DNA of 64,000 nt. Origin: Pseudomonadota bacterium. Its GTDB lineage: Bacteria; Pseudomonadota; Gammaproteobacteria; Burkholderiales; Burkholderiaceae_B. The notes below the pieces were generated by a model, which saw only the letters and a list, made by a program, of their open reading frames with translations, made no database searches and was not told the origin of the DNA. The first letter of the stretch is position 1. Each line of letters starts with the position of its first letter. Location of the stretch: the NCBI GenBank assembly GCA_023440825.1, contig JAEXRL010000017.1:41700-105699 (forward strand). Direction: 5' to 3'. The translations under genes and the position numbers were made by a program. Below, in pieces: positions 25,401-33,441 of the stretch.

Positions 25401-26120
25401 ATGGACAATAGCAAGTACATTGACGCGCTGCGAGGCGTTAGCACAGCCACGCTTAGCACGTGTTTATATAAGCGCGGCCTGCGTCAGCAATATATTCAGA
25501 ATGTGTTGCCTGTGGGCGGCTCAATGAAAAATAAACGCATGGTGGGCCCTGCCTTTACATTGCGCTACATCGTGGCTCGTGAAGACCTGAATGGCTTGGA
25601 GCAGTTTCGTAACCCTGAGCACCCCCAGCGTAAGGCGGTGGAAACCTGCCCTCCGGGAGCCGTGTTAGTGATGGACAGCCGTAAGGATGCCCGTGCTGCC
25701 TCGGCGGGTTCGATTCTGGTCGGACGTTTAATGCAGCGCGGTGTTCAGGGGGTTGTTACGGATGGTGGGTTTCGGGATGCACAAGAAATTGCTGCAATGG
25801 ATATTCCGGCCTTTCACCAGCGCCCCTCTGCCCCAACTAATCTGACCTTGCATCAAGCTTTGGATATTAACGTGCCGATCAGTTGTGGTGATGCGCCCGT
25901 GTTTCCTGGGGACATCTTGGTGGGTGATGATGATGGGGTGGTGGTGATTCCTGCACATTTGCTGGCAGAGGTGACCGAAGAGGCGGTAGACATGACGGCT
26001 TTTGAGGATTTTGTTGCCGAGCAAGTGGCTAAGGGGCAGTCCATTATTGGTTTGTATCCGCCTACTCAGCCTGCTAGCCTAGAGCAGTTTGAGGCTTGGC
26101 GTGAGGCAAATAAGCGCTAA
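25401..26120 (+). CDS. RraA-like aldolase/decarboxylase-fold protein
   Basis: The start at 25401 (MDNSKYIDALRGVSTATLS) is chosen over one 12 codons upstream because it begins the conserved fold. This 239-residue protein has the RraA-like phrases AGSILVGRLMQRGVQGVVTDGGFRD and SCGDAPVFPGDILVGDDDGVVVIP. The GGFRD segment with Arg-Asp is kept in the enzymatic branch (HMG/CHA aldolase and oxaloacetate decarboxylase). Here, 72 bases after the KGSA dehydrogenase in a sugar-acid cluster, it is more likely a 2-oxoacid aldolase or decarboxylase than a regulator of RNase E. The exact substrate is unknown. Confidence 0.82.
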   Translation: MDNSKYIDALRGVSTATLSTCLYKRGLRQQYIQNVLPVGGSMKNKRMVGPAFTLRYIVAREDLNGLEQFRNPEHPQRKAVETCPPGAVLVMDSRKDARAASAGSILVGRLMQRGVQGVVTDGGFRDAQEIAAMDIPAFHQRPSAPTNLTLHQALDINVPISCGDAPVFPGDILVGDDDGVVVIPAHLLAEVTEEAVDMTAFEDFVAEQVAKGQSIIGLYPPTQPASLEQFEAWREANKR

Positions 26121-26140
26121 GCGTTAGTTCAACGAGTGTG

Positions 26141-26173
26141 ACTCGCTGCTGGGTAGTTTCAGCAGCGAGTTTT
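26141..26173 (+). terminator. Terminator-like hairpin after the RraA-like gene
   Basis: ACTCGCTGCTG and CAGCAGCGAGT form a perfect 11-bp stem around GGTAGTTT, followed by only three T residues (the last base of the right arm makes a fourth). It lies between convergent genes. Confidence 0.65.
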
Positions 26174-26189
26174 ACCTTAAGGGCATGCC

Positions 26190-27947
26190 TTAAAAGATAT
26201 CCGGCTCCCCCGCTTTAGGGCCAAAGTCATTTCCTAGGAAGTCAAAGTCACAGCCTTGATCCGCCTGTGAAATATGCTTAGAGTACATCCAGCCGTAACC
26301 GCGCTCAAAGCGTGGTTCAGGTGCCGTCCACGCGGCGCGTCGGCGCTCGAGTTCGGCCTCGTCCACCAGCATATCCAGACTGCGGTTAGGAATATCCAAA
26401 CGAATCATATCGCCAGTTTTCAGTAAAGCCAGTGGCCCCCCAACATATGCCTCAGGGGCAACGTGCAAGACGCAGGCGCCATAGCTGGTACCGCTCATGC
26501 GCGCATCGGAAATGCGCAACATGTCACGATGGCCTTGCTTGATGAGTGCTTTGGGGATGGGCAGCATGCCCCACTCTGGCATGCCTGGGCCGCCCAAGGG
26601 GCCTGCATTGCGCAATACCAAGATATGGTCGGGTGTCACATCCAGATTTTCGTCGTCGATGGCGGCTGCCATTTCCGGATAGCTATCAAACACCAGCGCC
26701 GGGCCTGTGTGTTGTTGAAAACGAGCTTCGCAAGCAGAGGGTTTGATCACTGCACCATCTGGGCATAGATTGCCGCGTAAGACGGCCAGAGACCCCTCGT
26801 GGTATACCGGGTTATCTAAAGTACGGATGACATCATCGTTAAATACTTTGGCGGGTGCTAGCACCTCGCCTAGGGTTTCTCCGGAAACAGTCAGACACTC
26901 CAGGTTTAAGTGTTCTTTGATGCGGCTCATCAAACCCAGTAGCCCGCCCGCGTAGTAGAAGTCTTCCATTAGGTACTTGTCGCCAGAGGGTCGGATGTTA
27001 GCGATGACGGGTACCAGGCGGCTCAGTTTATCCAGATCATCTAGCGTCCAGGAGACACCAGCACGTCTGGCCATGGCCAGTAAGTGGATCACAGCATTGG
27101 TGGAACAGCCAGTGGCCATGGCAACAACAGTCGCATTACGTACTGATTCACTGGTGACAATTTGCTCCGGCCCCAGATCTTCCCACACCATATCAACAAT
27201 GCGACGGCCACAATCTGCGGCCAGTCGGGTATGGTTGGCGTCGGCTGCAAGAATAGAAGAACTGCCGGGTAAGCAAAGCCCCATGGCATCCGCAATAGCG
27301 GTCATGGTGGAGGCAGTGCCCATGGTCATGCAGTGACCGTATGAGCGCGCTATACCTGCCTCTACACCTTCCCATTCCTGTTCGGTTAAGATGCCAGCGC
27401 GACGTTCATCCCAATACTTCCAGGCATCAGAGCCCGATCCCAACTGTTGTCCTTGGTAATTACCGCGGAGCATGGGGCCTGCGGGAAAAAACAGCATGGG
27501 CAAGCCTGCGGTGAGCGCCCCCATAATCAGGCCGGGCGTGGTTTTGTCGCAGCCGCCCATAAGCACGACACCGTCAACGGGGTGGGCACGAATCTGCTCT
27601 TCCGTTTCCATTGCCAACAGATTACGGTAAAGCATGGTGGTGGGCTTCATAAAGCTTTCGGAAAGCGTAATGGCAGGCATTTCCACGGGGAAGCCGCCAG
27701 CTTGTAAAACGCCTCGTTTTACGTCTTCAATACGTTCTTTGAAATGGGAGTGGCACGGGTTTAAGTCAGACCACGTGTTCAAAATGCCAATGATGGGTTT
27801 GCCTTCCCATTCTTGTTTTGAATAGCCCATTTGCATCATGCGCGAGCGATGTCCAAAGCTACGTAGGTCGTTAGGCCCAAACCAGCGCATCGAGCGTAGA
27901 TCCTCGGCGTGTTTACGGCGTTCTTTTCGGTATGGGGTAGTGCTCAC
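26190..27947 (-). CDS. IlvD/Edd-family sugar-acid dehydratase (pentonate type)
   Basis: This 585-residue protein carries the three Cys regions of the IlvD/Edd family that bind the iron-sulfur cluster: SDLNPCHSHF, MGGCDKTTPGLIMG and RSYGHCMTMGTASTMTA. The substrate-binding end is ARMSGTSYGACVLHVAPEAYVGGPLALL. The N-terminal phrase RSMRWFGPNDLRSFGHRSR is typical of L-arabinonate / D-xylonate dehydratases rather than dihydroxyacid dehydratase. It would convert a pentonate to 2-keto-3-deoxypentonate. The next enzymes (29164, 23755) flank it. A FadR-type site lies 47-57 bases upstream of its start. D-xylonate, L-arabinonate or a galactonate-type acid are all possible substrates. Confidence 0.88.
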   Translation of the reverse strand: MSTTPYRKERRKHAEDLRSMRWFGPNDLRSFGHRSRMMQMGYSKQEWEGKPIIGILNTWSDLNPCHSHFKERIEDVKRGVLQAGGFPVEMPAITLSESFMKPTTMLYRNLLAMETEEQIRAHPVDGVVLMGGCDKTTPGLIMGALTAGLPMLFFPAGPMLRGNYQGQQLGSGSDAWKYWDERRAGILTEQEWEGVEAGIARSYGHCMTMGTASTMTAIADAMGLCLPGSSSILAADANHTRLAADCGRRIVDMVWEDLGPEQIVTSESVRNATVVAMATGCSTNAVIHLLAMARRAGVSWTLDDLDKLSRLVPVIANIRPSGDKYLMEDFYYAGGLLGLMSRIKEHLNLECLTVSGETLGEVLAPAKVFNDDVIRTLDNPVYHEGSLAVLRGNLCPDGAVIKPSACEARFQQHTGPALVFDSYPEMAAAIDDENLDVTPDHILVLRNAGPLGGPGMPEWGMLPIPKALIKQGHRDMLRISDARMSGTSYGACVLHVAPEAYVGGPLALLKTGDMIRLDIPNRSLDMLVDEAELERRRAAWTAPEPRFERGYGWMYSKHISQADQGCDFDFLGNDFGPKAGEPDIF

Positions 27948-27991
27948 AGCGTCTCCTCTGGTTGAGTAGTGTGGTAAAACATGTCTAAACT

Positions 27992-28006
27992 ACTTGTTTT
28001 ACAATT
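27992..28006. promoter_or_regulatory. Candidate FadR-type operator between dehydratase and Bug genes
   Basis: ACTTGTTTTACAATT contains TTGT-TTT-ACAA, a full match to TNGT-N3-ACNA. It lies in the 184-bp divergent region between the dehydratase start (27947) and the Bug receptor start (28132). Confidence 0.55.
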
Positions 28007-28131
28007 ATCGCCTATTTGGTGTTAAATGTAAGGTGTTGGTGTAGTAAAAAAGAATTTTTTCACGTAATAGAGTCAGTCAGCCCGGTTTCGTAGGGTGCTG
28101 ACTAGTTAAAACCCTTCATAAGGAGACATAT

Positions 28132-29136
28132 ATGACAATGGGTTTCGGAAAGTCTTATAAAAAATTGGTCCTGACTCCCTTAGCGGTTTTAGGCTTGAGC
28201 TTAGGATTTGGCCTGAGTTCGACGGCCATCGCGCAAGAGCAATGGCCTACAGGGCAGATTAATCTTGTAGTACCTTTCCCTCCAGGTGGTAGTACTGACA
28301 CGGTGGGTCGCATGCTGGCTCACGAGCTGGGTGAGCAATTAGGGCAAAATATTATTGTAGAAAACCGCGGTGGTGCGAGTGGCATTATTGGCTCGAACGT
28401 GGTGGCTAAGGCGAAACCAGATGGCTATACCCTTTTGTTATCTGGAGTGGGCTCGAATGCGATTGCGTATTCCATGTATGAACAGGTTGCGTATAAAGAC
28501 GAAAATTTTGCGCACGTGGCCTTGCTGGCTGCTGGCCCTAATGTGCTGGTGGTGAATCCCGAGTTTGAGGCCAAAACTTTCGAAGAGTTTATAAAGCTTG
28601 TTAAAGAAAATCCTGGCAAGTACGTGTATGCCAGCTCGGGGAATGGTTCGTCTGGGCATTTGTCCATGGAAATGCTGAAACAGGCGGCAGATTTAGATAT
28701 GGTGCATGCACCGCACCGTGGTGGAGCAGCTGCCATTACAGCCGTTATGGGCGATCAGGTCGCCGCCTTGATGTTGAATCAAGATAATGTGTTGCCGCAT
28801 GTGCAGGGTGGACGTTTACGTGCGCTGGCCGTCACCAGTGCGGCTCGCAACCCTGCCTATCCAGACGTGCCTTCCATTGCAGAATCTGGCTATGAGGGCT
28901 TTGCGGCCGAGTCATTTTTTGGTTTGAGCGCACCAGCAGGCCTGGATCCGAGTATTGCCAAAAAGCTGAATGAAGAAACGATGATCGCTATGCAAAAGCC
29001 GGCGGTACGTGAAAAACTCGAAGGATGGGGATTTGTGGTGACACCGAATACTCCGGAGGAGTTTTCGCAGTTCATGAGCGATGAAATTGAAAAATGGGGA
29101 CACGTGGTCAAGACTTCAGGAGCGCGCATCGATTAA
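28132..29136 (+). CDS. Bug-type (TTT family) periplasmic solute-binding protein
   Basis: This 334-residue receptor starts after a strong AAGGAG site six bases upstream. Residues 1-34 are a signal peptide ending STAIAQ. Bug signatures are INLVVPFPPGGSTDTVGRMLAHELG, IIVENRGGASGIIGSNVVAKAKPDGYTLL and the VHAPHRGGAAAITAVMGDQVA segment. It is divergent from the IlvD/Edd dehydratase and faces the DapA-family gene, so a sugar acid such as a pentonate or aldarate is a plausible ligand. No TctAB membrane genes are nearby. Confidence 0.9.
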   Translation: MTMGFGKSYKKLVLTPLAVLGLSLGFGLSSTAIAQEQWPTGQINLVVPFPPGGSTDTVGRMLAHELGEQLGQNIIVENRGGASGIIGSNVVAKAKPDGYTLLLSGVGSNAIAYSMYEQVAYKDENFAHVALLAAGPNVLVVNPEFEAKTFEEFIKLVKENPGKYVYASSGNGSSGHLSMEMLKQAADLDMVHAPHRGGAAAITAVMGDQVAALMLNQDNVLPHVQGGRLRALAVTSAARNPAYPDVPSIAESGYEGFAAESFFGLSAPAGLDPSIAKKLNEETMIAMQKPAVREKLEGWGFVVTPNTPEEFSQFMSDEIEKWGHVVKTSGARID

Positions 29137-29144
29137 ATGCGCGC
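29122..29144 (+). terminator. Hairpin at the end of the Bug gene
   Basis: GCGCGCAT and ATGCGCGC form an 8-bp stem around CGATTAA, overlapping the stop codon of the receptor gene. There is no T-run, so termination is uncertain. Confidence 0.35.
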
Positions 29145-29163
29145 AGCCTTGTCCGACCCGTTT

Positions 29164-30075
29164 TTACTGGATGAGGCCGGCATTTCTCAGCAAGTTCGCT
29201 AAGCGAGCTTGCTGAGTATCGTTAAGTGGCCAAGCGGCAGGTGCTCTGGTGGGACCACAGTCTTCCCCCAGCAACTGCAAGGCGGCTTTGACGCCGGTGA
29301 CGTTGGTGCCATTCATTTCTTCGGCTCGTATGGTCTCGAACTCTTCGATTTCGGCGATAAGCACTTGCGCTTGGGCGTAATCACCCGCTCGTAGTGCCTG
29401 CAAAATGGCGACGGAACGGGCAGGCCAGATGTTAATCAGCCCTGAGGTAAAGCCTTTAGCGCCCATGGCATACATAGGTGGGGCCCATGTTTCGGCCAGT
29501 CCGCATACCCAGACGACTTCGGGGGCGCAGGCGCGTATGGCTTGACCCAGCTTCAGTACATTAGGAGTCGCCCATTTAACACCCACTACACCGGGGATAG
29601 CGGTTAAACGAGCAATGGTATCTATGCCGATATTGTCGTTACGCAGATAAAGGACGACGGGCAGTCCTTGTGCGGCATCGGTGACGCGTTCTACGTAATC
29701 CACAACACCACGAGGCGCAACGAAGGGATCGGGTGGTTGGTGCACCATAATAGCGTCCACACCCGCGCGCTTAGAGGCACGAGCAAGGTCGCATGCTTCG
29801 CCTATGCTGCGTCCTACGCCATTTACGACGAAGCGACGGCCTGCTGTCATATCTGTGACAGCTTGCATCATGGTGAGTGCTTCTTGCTCACGTAAAGCGT
29901 AGTATTCACTGGTGTTACCATTAACGACCAGTATGTCTACGCCGCTGCGGTCAGCGCGGTCAATGATGGCTTGTAAGCCAGCAGGCTGGATTGTGTTGTC
30001 CGCATCAAAAGGGGTGACCAAGATCCCTGAAATACCAGTTAGGGCTTGGTGCAAAGTAGGAGTTTGAGTGCTCAT
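29164..30075 (-). CDS. DapA-family 2-keto-3-deoxy-sugar-acid dehydratase/aldolase
   Basis: This 303-residue protein belongs to the dihydrodipicolinate synthase / N-acetylneuraminate lyase superfamily. The Schiff-base lysine is in VVGVKWATPN and the catalytic Tyr in PVVLYLRNDN. Together with an IlvD/Edd dehydratase and a ketoglutarate-semialdehyde dehydrogenase it fits 2-keto-3-deoxypentonate dehydratase, which yields 2-oxoglutarate semialdehyde. 5-Keto-4-deoxyglucarate dehydratase (KdgD, with decarboxylation) is an alternative, and would connect to GarD at 31836. It is divergent from the FadR-type regulator, with a candidate operator between. Confidence 0.85.
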   Translation of the reverse strand: MSTQTPTLHQALTGISGILVTPFDADNTIQPAGLQAIIDRADRSGVDILVVNGNTSEYYALREQEALTMMQAVTDMTAGRRFVVNGVGRSIGEACDLARASKRAGVDAIMVHQPPDPFVAPRGVVDYVERVTDAAQGLPVVLYLRNDNIGIDTIARLTAIPGVVGVKWATPNVLKLGQAIRACAPEVVWVCGLAETWAPPMYAMGAKGFTSGLINIWPARSVAILQALRAGDYAQAQVLIAEIEEFETIRAEEMNGTNVTGVKAALQLLGEDCGPTRAPAAWPLNDTQQARLANLLRNAGLIQ

Positions 30076-30159
30076 ATAAGGATCTGTCCTGAAGTAAGTC
30101 CCTGTGATTATTGCTATGATAGTTTCTTGTTGTAAGGCAACTATATTTATAATCTATAA

Positions 30160-30174
30160 ACTTGTCAAACAAGT
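30160..30174. promoter_or_regulatory. Candidate FadR-type operator (best palindrome of the set)
   Basis: ACTTGTCAAACAAGT has 6-bp perfect arms around CAA and contains TTGT-CAA-ACAA, a full match to the FadR-subfamily consensus. It lies 58 bases upstream of the regulator start (30232) and 85 bases upstream of the DapA-family start, so it could serve autoregulation and the divergent gene. Confidence 0.6.
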
Positions 30175-30231
30175 GATTGGGGGCTATTATTTTCCATGTA
30201 TGATGCGCCTGTTGATTCAAGGGAGTATTCA

Positions 30232-30978
30232 ATGACAAAAGAGCAAACTGCAGAATCGGCAAGCAAGCTGCCGCCGTTAAAAAAGATGGACTCTCGCTTA
30301 CGTTTGAGTGACAGGTTGTATGGCTTGATTCTGGATAGAATCTTGTCAGGTGAGCTAAAAGTCGGCGACCGTTTGCCTTCCGAGCACGAGATTGTCAGAC
30401 AATATGAGATGTCGCGTCCTGTTGTACGTGAGGCTTTGCTGCGTTTGCGTGCAGATGGTTTGATTACTGCTCATCAGGGCTTGGGTACATTTGTTACGCA
30501 TCAGCCCGAGGTACGCATCAAGGCGTTTGATGATGCCGGCAATGTGTCGGCTTATTTACGTGCGCAGGAGTTACGCCAACCCATTGAGGGTGAAGCGGCT
30601 CGTTTAGCGGCATTGCGCCGTACACGGCCACAGCTCAAAGCGATCGAAGCAGCGCATCGGGTTTTTATTCAACAAGTGGGCGATAAGGGCTTATCTCCGG
30701 AGGCCGACCTCGAGTTTCACATGAGTGTGGCCCGAGCCAGTGGTAATGAGCTGTACGTCACTGTGCTGGAGTCTTTACTGGAGCCTATCCAGGGGTTTAT
30801 GCGCTTGGCATTGAATTTAACCCGTACGGGTACAGCGCAGCGCTCGCAGATGGTGATTGCTGAGCACGAGGCCATTTTTCAGGCTATTGCAGCGCAAGAT
30901 GGCGAGCAGGCGCGTACAGCGATGCTGTATCACCTTGCCCAGGCACGTAGTCGATTGGTGGGTAAAACCACCACATAA
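30232..30978 (+). CDS. FadR/GntR-family regulator of sugar-acid catabolism
   Basis: The start at 30232 (MTKEQTAES) is preceded by AAGGGAG; an ATG at 30196 has a poorer site. The 248-residue protein has an N-terminal winged helix (LYGLILDRILSGELKVGDRL, EHEIVRQYEMSRPVVREALLRLRADGLI) and a C-terminal all-helical FCD domain with metal or ligand residues in EADLEFHMSVARASGN and AEHEAIFQAI. FCD-type regulators often respond to hexuronates, aldarates or gluconate. Position beside the DapA-family and garL genes, and related palindromes in five promoters of the cluster, point to it as the local controller. Confidence 0.9.
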   Translation: MTKEQTAESASKLPPLKKMDSRLRLSDRLYGLILDRILSGELKVGDRLPSEHEIVRQYEMSRPVVREALLRLRADGLITAHQGLGTFVTHQPEVRIKAFDDAGNVSAYLRAQELRQPIEGEAARLAALRRTRPQLKAIEAAHRVFIQQVGDKGLSPEADLEFHMSVARASGNELYVTVLESLLEPIQGFMRLALNLTRTGTAQRSQMVIAEHEAIFQAIAAQDGEQARTAMLYHLAQARSRLVGKTTT

Positions 30979-31020
30979 ACAGTCAGTATTTTTTAAATGA
31001 ACGTCAGGCAGGAGACATGC

Positions 31021-31791
31021 ATGAACACAAAAACCGCAGTCATTAACCCTTTTCGTCAACGTATTTTAAATCGTGAGCGTTTAATCGGCTTTTGGAGCTT
31101 GATGACGAGCACGGTAACCGTAGAAATAGCGGGTTTGACGGATTTTGACTGGTTAGTGCTGGATGGCGAGCACTCGCCGACCTCTATCCCCCATTTGATG
31201 GCGCAACTGCAAACATTGAATGGAAATCAGGTAGCTGCGGTGGGTAGACCGGCGGAAAATAGTCCGGCCTTGATTAAGCAGTTTTTGGATATTGGCTTTT
31301 ACAATCTTCTGATCCCTTTTATTGAGTCGGCTGATCAAGCAAGGCAGGCTGTATTGGCGACGCGTTATCCACCCGAGGGAATTCGTGGCGTGGCCGGCCA
31401 GCATCGCAGTAATCGTTTTGGTACGGTGGCGCACTATAACGAGAATATCAATGAGCAAATTTGTGTTTTGCTTCAGATAGAGACGATGGCAGGTGTACAG
31501 GCACTGGATGAAATCTTGCAGGTGGAAGGGGTAGACGGTATTTTTATCGGGCCCTCAGATTTAGCTGCTGCATGTGGGCATTTGGGTAATCCTTCTCACC
31601 CTGAAGTCCAAGCTACTATTCGTGACATTCATGAGCGTGCGCAGGCGGCCGGTAAAGCCACTGGAATTTTGGCTCCTGTGCAGGCCGATGCACAGCGCTA
31701 CATCGAGTGGGGCGTGAATTTCGTGGCAGTAGGTACAGACTTAGGGCTGTATAAACAGGCCCTCTTCCAGTTACGCGACAACTTTCGTTAA
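31021..31791 (+). CDS. garL: 2-Dehydro-3-deoxyglucarate aldolase (HpcH/HpaI class II)
   Basis: The start at 31021 follows AGGAG, giving 256 residues. The sequence follows Escherichia coli GarL closely by recall: FDWLVLDGEHSP (metal/base region), ATRYPPEGIRGVAG, VEGVDGIFIGPSDLAAACGH, then GILAPVQADAQRYIEWG and FVAVGTDLGL. It splits 5-keto-4-deoxyglucarate (or 2-keto-3-deoxyglucarate) to pyruvate and tartronate semialdehyde using a divalent metal. It converges on garD, whose product is its substrate. It lies 42 bases after the FadR-type gene and is probably co-transcribed with it. The reductase for tartronate semialdehyde (GarR) is not in the window. Confidence 0.92.
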   Translation: MNTKTAVINPFRQRILNRERLIGFWSLMTSTVTVEIAGLTDFDWLVLDGEHSPTSIPHLMAQLQTLNGNQVAAVGRPAENSPALIKQFLDIGFYNLLIPFIESADQARQAVLATRYPPEGIRGVAGQHRSNRFGTVAHYNENINEQICVLLQIETMAGVQALDEILQVEGVDGIFIGPSDLAAACGHLGNPSHPEVQATIRDIHERAQAAGKATGILAPVQADAQRYIEWGVNFVAVGTDLGLYKQALFQLRDNFR

Positions 31792-31803
31792 TAGTAGCTC
31801 ATC

Positions 31804-31825
31804 GCGAGCCAGGTAATTGGCTCGC
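31804..31825. terminator. Hairpin between convergent garL and garD
   Basis: GCGAGCCA and TGGCTCGC form a perfect 8-bp stem around GGTAAT in the 44-bp space between the two stops. No T-run is present. Confidence 0.5.
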
Positions 31826-31835
31826 CATGCCCGTA

Positions 31836-33407
31836 TTAGGTAATGGGTGCGGGGTTAAAAAGTGCCAGGGAGTTATGCAACTTAAGCTGCTCGGCACAGC
31901 TTTTTTGCTGCCCACTTGAAATGGCCAGTATGGCGTGAAATAGCTCCCACCCCATTTCTTCTATGCTGGCTTGGCCATCGGCAACACGGCCTGCATTGAT
32001 ATCCATTAAATCGTGCCATCGACGCGCCAGATCAGTACGTGTAGCGACCTTGATAACGGGTACTTCAGCTAAGCCATAAGGTGTGCCACGGCCAGTGGTA
32101 AATACGTGCATAGTCATGCCCGCTGCTAGTTGCAGGGTGCCACAGACAAAGTCACTGGCGGGTGTCGCCGCGAAGTTCAGCCCTTTTGTCTGATAGCGCT
32201 CCCCCGGGGCAATCACCCCTGAAATGGGAGCAGTGCCCGATTTGACGATCGAGCCCATGGCTTTTTCTACGATATTAGACAGTCCGCCGCGCTTATTACC
32301 GGGTGAGGTGTTGGCACTACGATCGACATGCCCACGTTTTAGGTACTCGTCATACCACTGCATTTGTTCAATCAATTGTTGGGCGACCTCGGGGGTGGCG
32401 GCACGAGAGGTAAGCTGAGCAATGCCATCTCGCACCTCACTGACCTCGGAGAACATAACGGTTGCGCCCGCCCTGACCAGTAAGTCGCTGGCAAACCCCA
32501 CCACAGGATTAGCGGTAAAACCTGAAAAAGCGTCGCTACCCCCGCACTGTACGCCCACCACCAGATCGGAGGCCGGACAGGTTTGTCTGCGCCGCTGATT
32601 TAAAATATGCAGGTGCTTTTCCGCGGTCTGCAAAATCGTGTCTATCATGCTTTCAAAGCCTACGTGCTCGTCGTCTTGTAGGCAGATCAGATCGGTCGTG
32701 CTGCTATTGTTGGTAAAGCCGCCTTGAGCAATAGGAATAAAGCGTTCGGGAAACACGACATCGGCCTGCATTTTTTCGCATCCTAGGCTGATGAGCAGTG
32801 TACGGCCACCAAAGTTTGGATTTTTAGCCAAGTTGCGCAGTGTTCGGATAGGAATGACAGCATCCGGGGCCTGAATGGCGACACCGCAGCCATATACGTG
32901 TTCTAGGCTGACCACGTCATCAACATATGGAAAGCGAGGGAGTAACTCTTGCTTGATACGCTTAACCGCATGATCAATTACGCCGGAAACGCATTGCACG
33001 GTGGATGAGATAGCCAGAATATTCCGTGTGCCCACCGAGCCGTCATCGTTACGAAAGCCCTCGAATGTGTACCCGTCAAGTGGCTCGGGTGCGAGCTGTG
33101 GCAGGGCCATGGGAAGTTGCTCCAGCTCGGGTGCTGATGGCATGCTCAGTACGCTTTCCTCTAGCCAACTGCCTGCGGGAAGATCCTGTTTGGCATAGGC
33201 GATGACGACGTTATAGCGACGTATGGGATCGCCAGCGGCCAGGTCATGTAGATTGGTTTTATGCCCTTGTGGAATCGCTTGCAGTAAGGTGGGACCCTCT
33301 TCAAGCTGTGTGCCCGCGGCTAAACCGCCAGCTTGTGCAATGATGACCACATTATCCGCTGGATGCATACGGACAGCGCGATGTGAGGAAAGAGGCCTGG
33401 TGTTCAT
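31836..33407 (-). CDS. garD: Galactarate dehydratase
   Basis: With the start at 33407 (MNTRPLSS, preceded by AAGGAC) the protein has 523 residues, the length I recall for E. coli GarD. It aligns from memory over its whole length: DNVVIIAQAGGLAAGT (SAF-like N-domain), GYTFEGFRNDDGSVGTRN, LEHVYGCGVAIQAPDAV, ISLGCEKMQ, VVGVQCGGSDAFSGFTANP, RSANTSPGNKRGGLSNIVEKA and HNSLALFNPAPIT at the end. It dehydrates D-galactarate (meso) to 5-keto-4-deoxy-D-glucarate. It is 34 bases downstream of the FMN dehydrogenase gene in one operon. Confidence 0.94.
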   Translation of the reverse strand: MNTRPLSSHRAVRMHPADNVVIIAQAGGLAAGTQLEEGPTLLQAIPQGHKTNLHDLAAGDPIRRYNVVIAYAKQDLPAGSWLEESVLSMPSAPELEQLPMALPQLAPEPLDGYTFEGFRNDDGSVGTRNILAISSTVQCVSGVIDHAVKRIKQELLPRFPYVDDVVSLEHVYGCGVAIQAPDAVIPIRTLRNLAKNPNFGGRTLLISLGCEKMQADVVFPERFIPIAQGGFTNNSSTTDLICLQDDEHVGFESMIDTILQTAEKHLHILNQRRRQTCPASDLVVGVQCGGSDAFSGFTANPVVGFASDLLVRAGATVMFSEVSEVRDGIAQLTSRAATPEVAQQLIEQMQWYDEYLKRGHVDRSANTSPGNKRGGLSNIVEKAMGSIVKSGTAPISGVIAPGERYQTKGLNFAATPASDFVCGTLQLAAGMTMHVFTTGRGTPYGLAEVPVIKVATRTDLARRWHDLMDINAGRVADGQASIEEMGWELFHAILAISSGQQKSCAEQLKLHNSLALFNPAPIT

Positions 33408-33441
33408 GGTGGACAGTCCTTGAGTCAAAAAGCGGCGATGC

